Of a DNA stretch of 64,000 bases, positions 1 to 8,506 are shown one piece after another. How positions within the stretch are numbered: the stretch's first letter is position 1; every line of letters starts with the position of its first letter. Source of the stretch: Corynebacterium wankanglinii (GTDB lineage: Bacteria > Actinomycetota > Actinomycetes > Mycobacteriales > Mycobacteriaceae). The notes under the pieces were generated by a model, which made no database searches, was not told where the DNA came from, and saw only the letters and a program-made list of their open reading frames with translations. The translations under genes and the position numbers were made by a program. The stretch lies in NCBI GenBank assembly GCA_014490595.1, contig CP061031.1:1240001-1304000 (forward strand). The letters run 5' to 3'.

Positions 1-275
<275 letters not shown>

Positions 276-448
276 AACACCAAACATGTCATAGTTGGTG
301 CAACACCGCGTAACACAAGCAAGGGTTTTGCTCGCGTCCACTGTGCAGTCACTGACACAACACACCAACCACCCCGTGTGGTTGGCCAGCAACAATAATT
401 GCATAGTCGCGCTGCGCTTTGTCGTGGCCGGCATGCCGTTTTTTAAGG

Positions 449-568
449 TGTGTCGGTGGTTGATAGCGGCGGGGAAACGCCCGGTCCCATTCCGAACCCG
501 GAAGCTAAGCCCGCCCGCGCCGATGGTACTGCCCCCGGGAGGGAGTGGGAGAGTAGGTTACCGCCGAC
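449..568 (+). rRNA. 5S ribosomal RNA
   Basis: This is a roughly 120-base gene with the expected 5S landmarks: a GGTGG...GGGGAAACGCCCGGTCCCATTCC-type loop A/helix III region, CGAACCCGGAAGCTAAG, and a 3' strand (GTTACCGCCGACC) that pairs with the 5' end (GTCGGTGG). It closes the 23S-5S part of an rrn operon and is followed after about 17 bases by a strong terminator. The end points are set by the terminal helix and are good to a few bases. Confidence 0.96.
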
Positions 569-585
569 CCAAACTTCACACTTAT

Positions 586-619
586 GCACCCGCCCACACC
601 ATGTGGGCGGGTGCTTTTT
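586..619 (+). terminator. Rho-independent terminator of the rrn operon
   Basis: A perfect stem GCACCCGCCCACA / TGTGGGCGGGTGC with a 3-base loop is followed at once by TTTTT. It lies directly after the 5S gene, so it should end rRNA transcription. Confidence 0.93.
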
Positions 620-705
620 CATTGCGTCAACCGCAACCGGGTCACCCCGCAAGCAATCAGCGCGTAATGGGCTGCGTGTGCGGCGGCGCTGATTGTGTGG
701 TGAAC

Positions 706-753
706 GTCGAGTACCCCAGGTCGAGCACACGCGTGGTCCGGGCCGTACTCGAC
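706..753. repeat. Type A repeat, copy 1
   Basis: GTCGAGTAC at 706-714, GTCGAGCAC at 720-728 and the exact inverse GTACTCGAC at 745-753. The outer copies form a 9-bp inverted repeat, so the element can fold or bind a dimeric protein. Confidence 0.8.
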
Positions 754-788
754 CACCACGCGACGCGGCGGGCCCGCACCACCCGCCC

Positions 789-863
789 GCGCACGATCTG
801 ACACTGGGCCCAGAATCAGGCCGTGTTCCCCCAGACGCATTGGTGACATGCCACATCATGCGC
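789..863. repeat. Type B repeat, copy 1 (degenerate inverted repeat)
   Basis: The left arm at 789-803 and right arm at 849-863 match in inverse orientation at about 12 of 15 positions. Between them an inner inverted repeat (ACACTGGGCC...GGCCGTGT) is identical to that of copy 2. The outer arms have drifted more than in copy 2. Confidence 0.75.
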
Positions 864-891
864 ACACCCATCATGACGGTGCTTCCTGGAA

Positions 892-939
892 GTCGAGTAC
901 CCCACGTCGAACACACCCCACCACCCGGCCCTACTCGAC
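892..939. repeat. Type A repeat, copy 2
   Basis: GTCGAGTAC at 892-900, GTCGAACAC at 906-914 and inverted TACTCGAC at 932-939. The spacing between the first two sites (14 bp from start to start) is the same as in the other copies. Confidence 0.8.
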
Positions 940-1051
940 CATAACCCGCACCACACACCGCAATCAACAGCGGGACTCTGCCTATCGACAGGAGGCCACA
1001 TACGCCGCGGTGGCAGGATCCGCACCTACGATGACGCCTGCTGTGGCGAAA

Positions 1052-1113
1052 GTCGAGTACCCCGGGTCGAGCACACCCCCGTACAGCCACGGACTCGACC
1101 ACCACCACTCGAC
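1052..1113. repeat. Type A repeat, copy 3
   Basis: GTCGAGTAC at 1052-1060, GTCGAGCAC at 1066-1074 and two inverted sites, GACTCGAC at 1092-1099 and CACTCGAC at 1106-1113. It is the only copy with four half-sites. Confidence 0.8.
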
Positions 1114-1150
1114 CTCCGCACCCGACACAGCGGCCCGCACCACCCCGCCC

Positions 1151-1227
1151 GCGCACGATCTGACACTGGGCCCAGAATCAGGCCGTGTTCCCCCTGGTCG
1201 CCATAGGTGATATGTCAGATCATGCGC
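1151..1227. repeat. Type B repeat, copy 2 (long terminal inverted repeat)
   Basis: Left arm GCGCACGATCTGACA (1151-1165) and right arm TGTCAGATCATGCGC (1213-1227) are inverted repeats with 14 of 15 matches. The same inner hairpin as in copy 1 is nested between them. The 77-bp size with 15-bp ends resembles a small inverted-repeat element, but it carries no coding capacity. Confidence 0.78.
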
Positions 1228-1276
1228 ACACCACCCGGACAACCGCACTGCGTCCAACCACCGTTTATTGCTGGAG

Positions 1277-1325
1277 GTTGAGTACCCCAAGCCGAACACA
1301 CCCCCAAAACCCGGATGAGCTCGAC
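1277..1325. repeat. Type A repeat, copy 4 (divergent)
   Basis: GTTGAGTAC at 1277-1285, GCCGAACAC at 1291-1299 and inverted GAGCTCGAC at 1317-1325. Site spacing is kept although the first two sites each carry one substitution, which suggests that spacing matters or that the copy is recently diverged. Confidence 0.7.
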
Positions 1326-1393
1326 CACCCGCACCCGAACACCCGAACACCCGGACACTAACCGGGACATATCCGCGGGGATGCGGGACGGGT

Positions 1394-1423
1394 CTGACTC
1401 GCGGTGGAAGGCTTTCCTATAAT
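1394..1423 (+). promoter_or_regulatory. Promoter for the TPR-protein operon
   Basis: A perfect -10 hexamer TATAAT at 1418-1423 stands 18 bp after a CTGACT -35-like hexamer at 1394-1399. The start codon at 1451 follows with a GGAGGT ribosome-binding site near 1440. It is the best vegetative promoter in the window and probably drives the long run of + strand genes. Confidence 0.8.
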
Positions 1424-1450
1424 GATCGAGATTGGAAACGGAGGTCCCTT

Positions 1451-2506
1451 ATGTCAGGAGTGGACGAAGGAGTCGGTCAGGAGCGTTCGTTCGGAGACGG
1501 AGCGCAACGTGACTCTGGTAGCCGCGGCGAGAAGACCGCGCGGGGTCACCGCGAAAACGCCGCCCGCGAAGAGCGCGACCCCCGCGGGCGCGCAGGCCAC
1601 CGCCGAGATGGTGGCCGTGGTGACGGGCGAGGTCGTGGGGAGGGACGCTCTGAGGGCCGAGGTGGCCGTGACCGGCGTGGCGATAGTCGTGCGCGAACTG
1701 GTGGTCAAAATGGTGGTCGAGGTGGCGGCCGCCATGGTGAAGACCACGGTCAGGGCGGCGATCGGCGCGGTCGCGGTGGCGTGCGGCACGATCGTTCCAA
1801 CCCACGCCGGGAAGGCTTCCGCGAGGACCGGATGGCGCAGAAGGAGCTGGAGCCGGATCTGCCCCAGGACTTGGAGGTCTCGGATTTGGATCCGTCGGTC
1901 CTTCAGGATTTGAAGGTGCTGTCGAAGGACAACGCGGAGCGCGTCGCTAAGCATATGTTGATGGCGACTGACCTGCTTTACGACGACCCGCAGCTGGCCC
2001 TGCGACATGCGCGCGCGGCGAAGAACCGTGCTGGTCGTGTCGGTGTCGTGCGTGAGACGAATGGCGTGGTGGCGTACCACGCGGGGGAGTGGAAGGAGGC
2101 GCTCTCGGAGCTTCGCGCGGCGCGTCGAATCTCTGGCGGGCCTGGATTGCTCGCTGTTATGGCGGATTCAGAACGTGGCTTGGGCCGCCCGGAGAAGGCT
2201 CTTGAATTGGGCCGCAGCCCGGAGGCCCGGGACCTGGACCGAGACGCGCAGATCGAGCTTGCGATTGTTCTCGCTGGTGCCCGCCATGATTTGGGTCAGC
2301 ACGAATCGGCTGTGGCGCAGCTGCAGCGTTTGAACCCGTCCCTGGACTCGGAGGGTTTTGCGCAGGCGCGTTTGAGTTACGCGTACGCGGATGCGCTGCT
2401 GGCTACGGGTGATCGGGCCGAGGCGAAGCGGTGGTTTGAGCACGCGGCGAAGATTGACGTCGACGGCATGACAGACGCGGCCGAGCGTGTGTCCGAGCTG
2501 GGTTAA
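1451..2506 (+). CDS. TPR-like protein with a long Arg/Gly-rich N-terminus (Rv1691-type)
   Basis: The protein has 351 residues. Residues 1-125 are extremely rich in Arg, Gly, Asp and Glu with RGG/RGD-like runs and are surely disordered. From about residue 127 the chain becomes helical and alanine-rich with tetratricopeptide-like repeats (for example around 180-215 and 265-335). Position at the head of the HAD phosphatase-tlyA-nadK-recN cluster matches Rv1691 of M. tuberculosis. The ATG at 1451 is well supported by GGAGGT 5-10 bases upstream. RGG-rich tails often bind RNA, and the gene sits just downstream of an rRNA operon, but any RNA role is inference. Function is not established. Confidence 0.85.
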   Translation: MSGVDEGVGQERSFGDGAQRDSGSRGEKTARGHRENAAREERDPRGRAGHRRDGGRGDGRGRGEGRSEGRGGRDRRGDSRARTGGQNGGRGGGRHGEDHGQGGDRRGRGGVRHDRSNPRREGFREDRMAQKELEPDLPQDLEVSDLDPSVLQDLKVLSKDNAERVAKHMLMATDLLYDDPQLALRHARAAKNRAGRVGVVRETNGVVAYHAGEWKEALSELRAARRISGGPGLLAVMADSERGLGRPEKALELGRSPEARDLDRDAQIELAIVLAGARHDLGQHESAVAQLQRLNPSLDSEGFAQARLSYAYADALLATGDRAEAKRWFEHAAKIDVDGMTDAAERVSELG

Positions 2507-2510
2507 ACGG

Positions 2511-3494
2511 ATGCGCCTGACGGACGAACACGACGGTCTGCTGCTGGATTTGGACGGAACTGTCTGGTCCGGCGGCGAAGGCATAGCTCATGCAGTGGAC
2601 GCCATCCAGGCCTCCGGGCTGCCCGCCATGTACGTGACCAACAATGCCTCCCGCAGTGCATCCGATGTTGCGGAGATGCTGCGCAACATCGGGCTTACCG
2701 CGCACGAGAGCGATGTGCTGACCTCGGCCATGGCGGCGGTAACTATGGCGGGCCGCTATCTTGAGCACGGCGACGCGGTCTACGTGGTTGGCGCGCCGTC
2801 GTTGCGTAAGTTGGTCAGGGATGCTGGCTACGAGCTCGTGGAAAGCGCCGACGGTGATCCGAAGGTAGTGCTGCATGGTCACAACCCGGATACCGGGTGG
2901 CGTGAGCTTTCGGAAGCAGCGTTGAGTCTGCAGCGTGGCGCCAAGTATTTGGCCACCAACCTCGATACTTCTTTGCCGATGGAACGCGGGCTGATGGTCG
3001 GCAACGGTTCGATGGTCGCGGCTGTGACGTCGGCCACCGGTGTGGTCCCGGAGGCCGCGGGAAAGCCGGAGCCGGCGATGTTTGAGCAAGCTGCTTCTTT
3101 GCGCGGGATGCGGCGGCCTTTGGCGGTCGGAGACAGACTTGACACGGATATTGCCGGTGGTGTGGCTGCGGGGATGCCCACACTTCATGTGCTCACGGGT
3201 GTCTCCGGGCCGCTCGCGCTACTAGAGGCGCCGCCCGCGCACCGTCCCACGTACATCGGCGCCGACATGCGCGCCCTTGCTGAGGATCCGGATGCGCTTG
3301 TCCCCGGTGCCCAGGAGGGCTTCGTGGCTCGTCTCGACGGCTCCGCGGTTGTTCTCACCGGCGGTGCTGCTGGCGCCTCGAGTGTGGGGGCGTTGCGCAC
3401 TGTGCTCGAGGTGGGGTGGGCGGGAGCAGACGCTCCGGTAGAGGTTCGAGCTGAATCCGAGGCCGCGGAAGCAGCAGTCTCGGCGTGGCGGTGA
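2511..3494 (+). CDS. HAD-superfamily phosphatase (glycerol-3-phosphate phosphatase type, Rv1692-like)
   Basis: This is a class IIA HAD hydrolase of about 327 residues. The catalytic DLDGT (Asp13 nucleophile, Asp15) is at the N-terminus, the threonine/asparagine loop YVTNNAS follows near 45, the motif III lysine lies in GKPEPAMFE, and motif IV is VGDRLDTDIAGG near 215. A C-terminal extension of about 90 residues follows the core. The M. tuberculosis homologue at this locus (Rv1692) acts on glycerol 3-phosphate, so a role in recycling glycerol phosphate is likely by family. I chose the ATG at 2511; a GTG at 2487 would overlap the TPR gene. The stop overlaps the next start as TGATG. Confidence 0.88.
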   Translation: MRLTDEHDGLLLDLDGTVWSGGEGIAHAVDAIQASGLPAMYVTNNASRSASDVAEMLRNIGLTAHESDVLTSAMAAVTMAGRYLEHGDAVYVVGAPSLRKLVRDAGYELVESADGDPKVVLHGHNPDTGWRELSEAALSLQRGAKYLATNLDTSLPMERGLMVGNGSMVAAVTSATGVVPEAAGKPEPAMFEQAASLRGMRRPLAVGDRLDTDIAGGVAAGMPTLHVLTGVSGPLALLEAPPAHRPTYIGADMRALAEDPDALVPGAQEGFVARLDGSAVVLTGGAAGASSVGALRTVLEVGWAGADAPVEVRAESEAAEAAVSAWR

Positions 3495-3670
3495 TGCGCG
3501 TGGCTCCCGCTCCCATTCCACGCGATCCCCGGGCGGCGAAGATCAGTGCAGACGAAGTCTCTCGGCGTGTCGAGTCCATCCTGGCTGAGCCCGTTGAAGA
3601 CCTTGCGGCCGAAGTTGATGCGCTGGCCCGTGCCCATTCGGTGCTGCGCGAGGCCCTCACCGATAACTAG
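3494..3670 (+). CDS. Small conserved protein (Rv1693-like)
   Basis: A 58-residue protein. Its ATG overlaps the upstream stop (TGATG), implying translational coupling; an in-frame GTG at 3485 is the alternative. The C-terminal half is a charged helix (SADEVSRRVESILAEP...LAAEVDALARAH) typical of the short proteins found between the HAD phosphatase and tlyA in mycobacteria. No known domain and no membrane segment. Synteny and good codon use support it as real; function unknown. Confidence 0.75.
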   Translation: MRVAPAPIPRDPRAAKISADEVSRRVESILAEPVEDLAAEVDALARAHSVLREALTDN

Positions 3671-3705
3671 CTATCCCGACAACGCAGGAAAGGGGACACA
3701 CCTCA

Positions 3706-4530
3706 GTGGCTCCGAAACGTACGCGGCTCGACGCCGAGTTAGTCCGCCGGAAGATCGCCCGTTCGCGCGATCAGGCACAGACGTGGATCAAGGAGGGCCG
3801 CGTTCAAGTCGGCGGTTTCGTGGCTACTAAGCCTGCGACGGTGGTGGAGCCGGAAGCGTCCATCAAGGTCAACACCGAGGATGTGGACAACTGGGCGTCG
3901 CGTGGCGCTCACAAGCTGTTGGGAGCACTCGAGGTGTTCGCAGCGGGTGGGCTCGTGGTGGAAAAGCGCAAGGCGCTCGATGCTGGCGCGTCCACGGGCG
4001 GTTTTACGGATGTGCTGCTCAGCCGCGGCGCCAGCGAGGTGGTGGCCGTGGATGTCGGGTATGGCCAACTGGTGTGGCGGCTGCAAAACGACGAGCGGGT
4101 GCGGGTGCTCGACCGCACAAACATCCGCCACCTCACTCCGGAGATGATGGGCGGGCCTGCAGACCTTATGGTGGGGGATCTGTCGTTTATTTCATTGCAG
4201 CTGGTGCTTCCTACTCTCGTGGAGTGCATGGAGGACGGGGCGGACATGTTGCCGATGGTGAAGCCGCAATTCGAGGTGGGCAAGGATCGCCTCGGTAGCG
4301 GCGGGGTGGTTCGTTCACCGGAATTACGCGCCGAAGTTACGTTGGATGTCGCTCGCTTCGCTCAGTCCCTGGGCTTATCGGTGCGCGGTGCGACCGCCTC
4401 CCCGCTTCCAGGGCCGAGTGGAAACGTGGAATACTTTTTGTGGCTGGTGAAAGACGGCGGGGCGCAGAGGCTCGATGACGGCGCGCTGACCGATCTGGTG
4501 AACCGGGCGATTGAGGAAGGACCGAAGTAG
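3706..4530 (+). CDS. tlyA: 16S/23S rRNA (cytidine-2'-O)-methyltransferase TlyA
   Basis: A 274-residue protein with an N-terminal S4 RNA-binding domain (about 1-65, RTRLDAELVRRKIARSRDQA) and a Rossmann-like SAM methyltransferase domain (motif I LDAGASTGGFTDVLL near 90, MVGDLSFISL near 150, a PQFEVGK loop near 190). By family it 2'-O-methylates C1409 of 16S and C1920 of 23S rRNA, modifications that sensitise ribosomes to capreomycin. Start GTG at 3706 has an AGGAAAGGGG ribosome-binding site. It abuts nadK directly (TAG then ATG), as in mycobacteria. Confidence 0.95.
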   Translation: MAPKRTRLDAELVRRKIARSRDQAQTWIKEGRVQVGGFVATKPATVVEPEASIKVNTEDVDNWASRGAHKLLGALEVFAAGGLVVEKRKALDAGASTGGFTDVLLSRGASEVVAVDVGYGQLVWRLQNDERVRVLDRTNIRHLTPEMMGGPADLMVGDLSFISLQLVLPTLVECMEDGADMLPMVKPQFEVGKDRLGSGGVVRSPELRAEVTLDVARFAQSLGLSVRGATASPLPGPSGNVEYFLWLVKDGGAQRLDDGALTDLVNRAIEEGPK

Positions 4531-5450
4531 ATGGGTGGATCGACACACCGCGAGATCTTGCTGGTGCCCCACCTGTTCAGGGCCTCAAATATCGACTCGG
4601 CGGCGCGCGCGACTGAGCTTCTGCAGGACGCCGGCATCGCGGTTCGGCTCTTAGAACAAGAGCAGATGGACGTTATCGAAACCAACCCGGTGCTTTGCGG
4701 GCTATCCCGGGCGGCCTCGAACGGCGATGCCGCGGCTGGCTGCGAATTGGTGCTGGTCCTCGGCGGCGACGGAACTTTCCTGCGCGCGGCGGTTTCGCTC
4801 GCGCGCAGGACATTCCGGTCCTGGGAATAAACCTGGGGCACGTTGGATTCCTGGCGGAGGGGGAGGCCGCGAGCTTGGAGAAGGTCATCGGGCAGGTCAT
4901 CGACCGCTCCTACCGGGTTGTCGAGCGTATGACGCTGGACATAGCGGTTATCGGGGAACATGGAGATGTGCTGGGGCGCGGGTGGGCGCTCAACGAGTGC
5001 AGCATTGAAAACTCGGACCGCTCCCGGGTGTTGGATGCGACGCTGGAGGTGGATTTCCGCCCGGTGTCCTCTTTCGGCTGCGACGGCGTGCTCATTTCTA
5101 CCCCGACGGGCTCAACCGCATACGCGTTTTCTGCCGGCGGGCCGGTGATGTGGCCGCAACTCGACGCGATTTTAGTGGTCCCGAACAATGCCCACGCCTT
5201 GTTTGCGAAGCCTTTGGTGGTTGCTCCGACCTCCACCGTGGCGGTTGAGTCGGAGCGGCAAACCACCCAGGCGACGGCGGTGATGGACGGCCAGCGGCGC
5301 TTGACCGTCCCGTCCGGGTCGCGTGTCGAGGTGGTGCGGGGCGAACGTCCGGTTCGCTGGGTACGCTTGGACGACAGGCCGTTTACAGACCGGTTGGTGG
5401 ACAAGTTCCAGCTTCCGGTTTCCGGGTGGCGCGGCCCGCGCGGCTCGTAA
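4531..5450 (+). CDS. nadK: NAD kinase, interrupted by a -1 frameshift
   Basis: ATP-dependent NAD+ to NADP+ kinase. The first 84 or so residues, up to LVLGGDGTFLRAA (the catalytic GGDGT), are read from 4531. The rest, from ARAQDIPVLGINLGHVGFLAE through NECSIENSDRSR to the stop at 5450, is in the next frame. The two halves join with correct family spacing if one base is restored between 4781 and 4810, inside a GCGCGCGGCGG stretch. The repaired protein would be about 306 residues. NadK is essential in most bacteria, so I infer a sequencing indel rather than a dead gene. It follows tlyA without a gap and precedes recN. Confidence 0.9.
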
Positions 5451-5479
5451 CAAGCCAACGAACACAGGGAGGCACGTTT

Positions 5480-7212
5480 TTGCTCGCTGAGATCTCTATC
5501 TCCAACCTTGGCGTAATTCGCCACGCCTCCGCGGAACTTTCCCTGGGTTGACGGTGCTCACCGGCGAAACGGGCGCGGGTAAGACGATGGTGGTCACCGG
5601 GTTGCGCTTGCTTACGGGTGGGCGCGCTGACGCATCTCGGGTCCGATCTGGGGCCGATGGTGCGGTTGTGGAAGGCGCGTTTGGTACGCAGGCACTGTCT
5701 GAGGAGGCGCGGAATGCCGTGTCCGGAATCGCTTCCGGCGCGGGCGCGGACGCGGACGAGAACGGCGAGTATGTTGTGTCGCGCTCGGTGAAGGCGACCG
5801 GTCGCTCTAGTGCACATCTTGGAGGACGGAAGGTGCCTGCGGCGACACTCGGCGATCTCGCGGGGCACCTGTTGACGATTCACGGGCAGAACGACCAGTT
5901 GCGGTTGATGGCGCCAGAGCAGCAGCTGGCGGCACTCGACCGTTACGACCCCGCTATACGGGCCAGGCTCGATGCGTACCGTGATGCATACACTGCCTGG
6001 CGGGCGGCTTCCAAGGACCTCAAAGACCGCACGGAGAAGCGCTTGGAGCTTGCTCAAGAGGTTGACCGCCTGCAGTTCGCCATCGAGGAAATCGACGCGG
6101 TTGCCCTCCAGGCCGGAGAGGACGACGAGCTGGTGGCCACCATCAACCGTCTCCAGGATGTCGATGCGCTACGTGAGGCGGCGGAGATTGCGCTTGTGGC
6201 TATCGACGGTGCCGATGCCGTCGGCGGGGTCGGCGGGGTCGGCGGGGAGGAAGAGCCGGCTTCAGATCTTGTGGGAAGGGCGCAGGCGGCGCTCGAAGGC
6301 GCGAGCGACCAGGAGCTCAGGGATTTAGGGGCACGCCTCGGCGACGTGGCCGGGGTGCTTTCCGACGTCTCGGCGGAGCTGGGCAGCTACATGGGGAGTC
6401 TTCCTTCCGACCCTGAGGAGCTGGAGCGCCTCTTGCAACGCCAGCAGGAGATCAAAGCGTTAACGCGAAAATACGCTCCTGACGCGGCAGGGATTGTGGC
6501 ATGGCGTGAGAAGGCTGGGGCGAGGCTGGCCAGGATAGATACGTCCGAAGGTGCCGTCGAAAAGCTGAAGGCGAAGGTAGCCGAACTCGAACGCGGTATG
6601 AAGCAGCGCGCTGGCGCACTCACGAAGGCACGGGTTAAGGCTGCGGCAGAACTGGGTGCCGCGGTGACTGAGGAGTTACACGGGTTGGCGATGCCAAAGG
6701 CACAGCTCACTGTCGAGGTAGCGGAGGCGCCGTACGGCCGAGACGGTGCGGATGCGGTAGAGATCCTGCTCGCGCCGAACGCATCGCTGGATCCGAAGCC
6801 GCTGGCAACCAGCGCGTCTGGCGGTGAGCTCTCCCGAGTCATGCTGGCGCTCGAGGTGATCCTCTCTGAATCCTCAAGCGGCGCCACGTTGGTCTTCGAC
6901 GAGGTCGATGCGGGCGTGGGCGGGCGTGCGGCCGTGGAGGGCCGGCGCCTCGCCAGGCTGGCTCGCGGCAACCAGGTCATCGTGGTCACGCACCTGCCGC
7001 AGGTGGCGGCGTACGCTGATACGCATTTGCACGTGTCCAAAGACGTCGGCGATGAGGCGGTGACATCGGGGGTTGCGGTCCTCGATAACGAGGCGCGTAT
7101 CGAGGAGCTTGCCCGCATGATGGCGGGAATGGACGACTCGGATACGGGGCGCGCCCACGCGGCGGAGTTGTTCGCTCGTGCGCAGAGCGAGATCGAGCAG
7201 TTACGCGGCTAA
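5480..7212 (+). CDS. recN: DNA repair protein RecN, -1 frameshift near the start
   Basis: SMC-like ATPase for double-strand break repair. The N-terminus (LAEISISNLGVIRHASAEL) begins at a TTG at 5480 behind GGGAGG. It then shifts at a GGG run (5545-5547), after which TVLTGETGAGKT (Walker A), a long coiled-coil middle with a Val-Gly repeat at about 6219-6247, the ABC signature SGGELSRVMLALEV and Walker B TLVFDEVDAGVGG follow in one frame. With one base restored the protein is about 577 residues, normal for RecN. The shift lies in a homopolymer, which points to a sequencing error. Confidence 0.92.
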
Positions 7213-7255
7213 ACCCCCGCGCGCCTCCCCGGTTTAAGCAGGTCACCGTTGCACA

Positions 7256-8497
7256 ATGATGCGCATGACTGTTGCACCCTCCGCCGTAGAACCCACGAAG
7301 GAACCGCCCTCGGCTGAACTGCGCGGTACTTTGCGTGACTGCACGCCGCAGGGCAAAGGACTGGGCAAGTTAGGTGAGGGCGACATCGTGTTTGTCGATT
7401 CCCCCGACATGCAGCGCCGCCTCGCCGAGCAGATCATCTCGCACCGCCCGGCGGCCGTCGTCAATCTTGCCCCGTACTCGACCGGTACCCTGCCCACATT
7501 TGGTCCGCATTTGCTTCTCGACGCAGGCGTTCCGCTATTCGAGGCGGCGGGTACCGAGATGCGCGCGAAGATCCGCGACGGCAAGAAGGTCACGGTCTCG
7601 TCGACCGGTCAGATTACCGTCGGCCGCAAGGTTGCCGGCCAGGCACAGCCGGTGAGCCGAAGCGAGGTGGACGCGACGTTCGCACAAGCGCAGCGCGGAC
7701 TGGTGGAGAATATGGAGGCCTACTTCGGCAACACTATCGAGTTCATCCACTCCGAGGCGGCACTGCTCATCGACGGGGTGGGAGCGCCCGAGCTCGGCGA
7801 CGTGATGGCTGACCGGAAAGTTGTCGTCGTCTCTCCAGCGCCGGATACACGGCAGCGGTTGACAGAGCTGAAGAACTTCATGCAGGAGTACACGCCCGTG
7901 GTCATTGGCGTCGGCTCCGCTGCCGACACGCTCGCAGACATGGGGTATGCGCCGGACATCATCGTTGGGGACCCGACAGATGTGGCCGCGGAAAACCTGC
8001 GGTCTGACGCACGGGTAATACTGCCGGCTGATCCGGACGGCTACGCACCGGGGCTTGAGCGCATCCAAGATCTGGGAGTGGGCGCGATGACGTTCCCGGC
8101 GGCCACGGATTCCCCCACGGACTTGGCCATTTTGTTGGCCACTTTTCACGATGCGGAGATGATTGTGACGGTGGGGCAGCCCGTGGAACTCGACCGCATC
8201 TTCGCGGACTCGGCGACTACGGCTGGCACCCCGGTGACGGAACCCGCCGCGTTGCTGGCGAGGCTGAAGGCCGGGCGCAAGATCGTGGATTCAAGCGTCA
8301 TCACTAACCTCTACGCCGTGGAATCCGGTGCTGGAGTGGCGTGGGCTTGGGCGATTCTCGGCGTGTTAGTGGCAGCCGCCGTTGTAATCCTTATCGCAGG
8401 CTTGGGCGGCGATGGCAACTTCGCCGGCAATCTCGTGGATACGTGGAACACGATCGTATTGACGGCGCGCGACTGGTTCAACGGCTTGGGCAGCTAG
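7256..8497 (+). CDS. steA: Cell-separation protein SteA
   Basis: A 413-residue membrane protein (Rv1697 type). The large N-terminal part (about 1-355) is a cytoplasmic thiamin-pyrophosphokinase-like fold with GVGSAADTLADMGYAPDIIVGDPTD. A single hydrophobic segment near 360-385 (AWAWAILGVLVAAAVVILIA) is followed by a short polar tail. In C. glutamicum SteA works with SteB, encoded next door, in daughter-cell separation and cell-wall hydrolase control. The start region has three in-frame ATGs (7256, 7259, 7265); I list the first. SteB follows after a few bases behind AGGAGG. Confidence 0.9.
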   Translation: MMRMTVAPSAVEPTKEPPSAELRGTLRDCTPQGKGLGKLGEGDIVFVDSPDMQRRLAEQIISHRPAAVVNLAPYSTGTLPTFGPHLLLDAGVPLFEAAGTEMRAKIRDGKKVTVSSTGQITVGRKVAGQAQPVSRSEVDATFAQAQRGLVENMEAYFGNTIEFIHSEAALLIDGVGAPELGDVMADRKVVVVSPAPDTRQRLTELKNFMQEYTPVVIGVGSAADTLADMGYAPDIIVGDPTDVAAENLRSDARVILPADPDGYAPGLERIQDLGVGAMTFPAATDSPTDLAILLATFHDAEMIVTVGQPVELDRIFADSATTAGTPVTEPAALLARLKAGRKIVDSSVITNLYAVESGAGVAWAWAILGVLVAAAVVILIAGLGGDGNFAGNLVDTWNTIVLTARDWFNGLGS

Positions 8498-8506
8498 GAG
8501 GCATTG

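Larger units (their letters stand above)
620..1393. repeat. Gene-free palindromic repeat array behind the rrn operon
   Basis: No credible coding frame is present on either strand in this stretch. Instead it holds two alternating element types in the order A1-B1-A2-A3-B2-A4. Type A elements (about 40-62 bp, starting at 706, 892, 1052 and 1277) carry the 9-mer GTCGAGTAC, a second near copy GTCGARCAC 14 bp downstream, and one or two inverted copies (ACTCGAC). Type B elements (about 75-77 bp) have long terminal inverted repeats and a nested inner hairpin. The A-B-A block appears twice with offsets of about 346 (A1/A3), 362 (B1/B2) and 385 (A2/A4) bases, so it is an imperfect tandem duplication. 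Function unknown; I recognise no known repeat family. Confidence 0.85.

Noticed and set aside
620-1393. CRISPR-like look of the repeat array
   Set aside because: Only four A elements with uneven distances (160-225 bp), imperfect copies and internal palindromes; no 25-40 bp regular spacers and no cas genes nearby.
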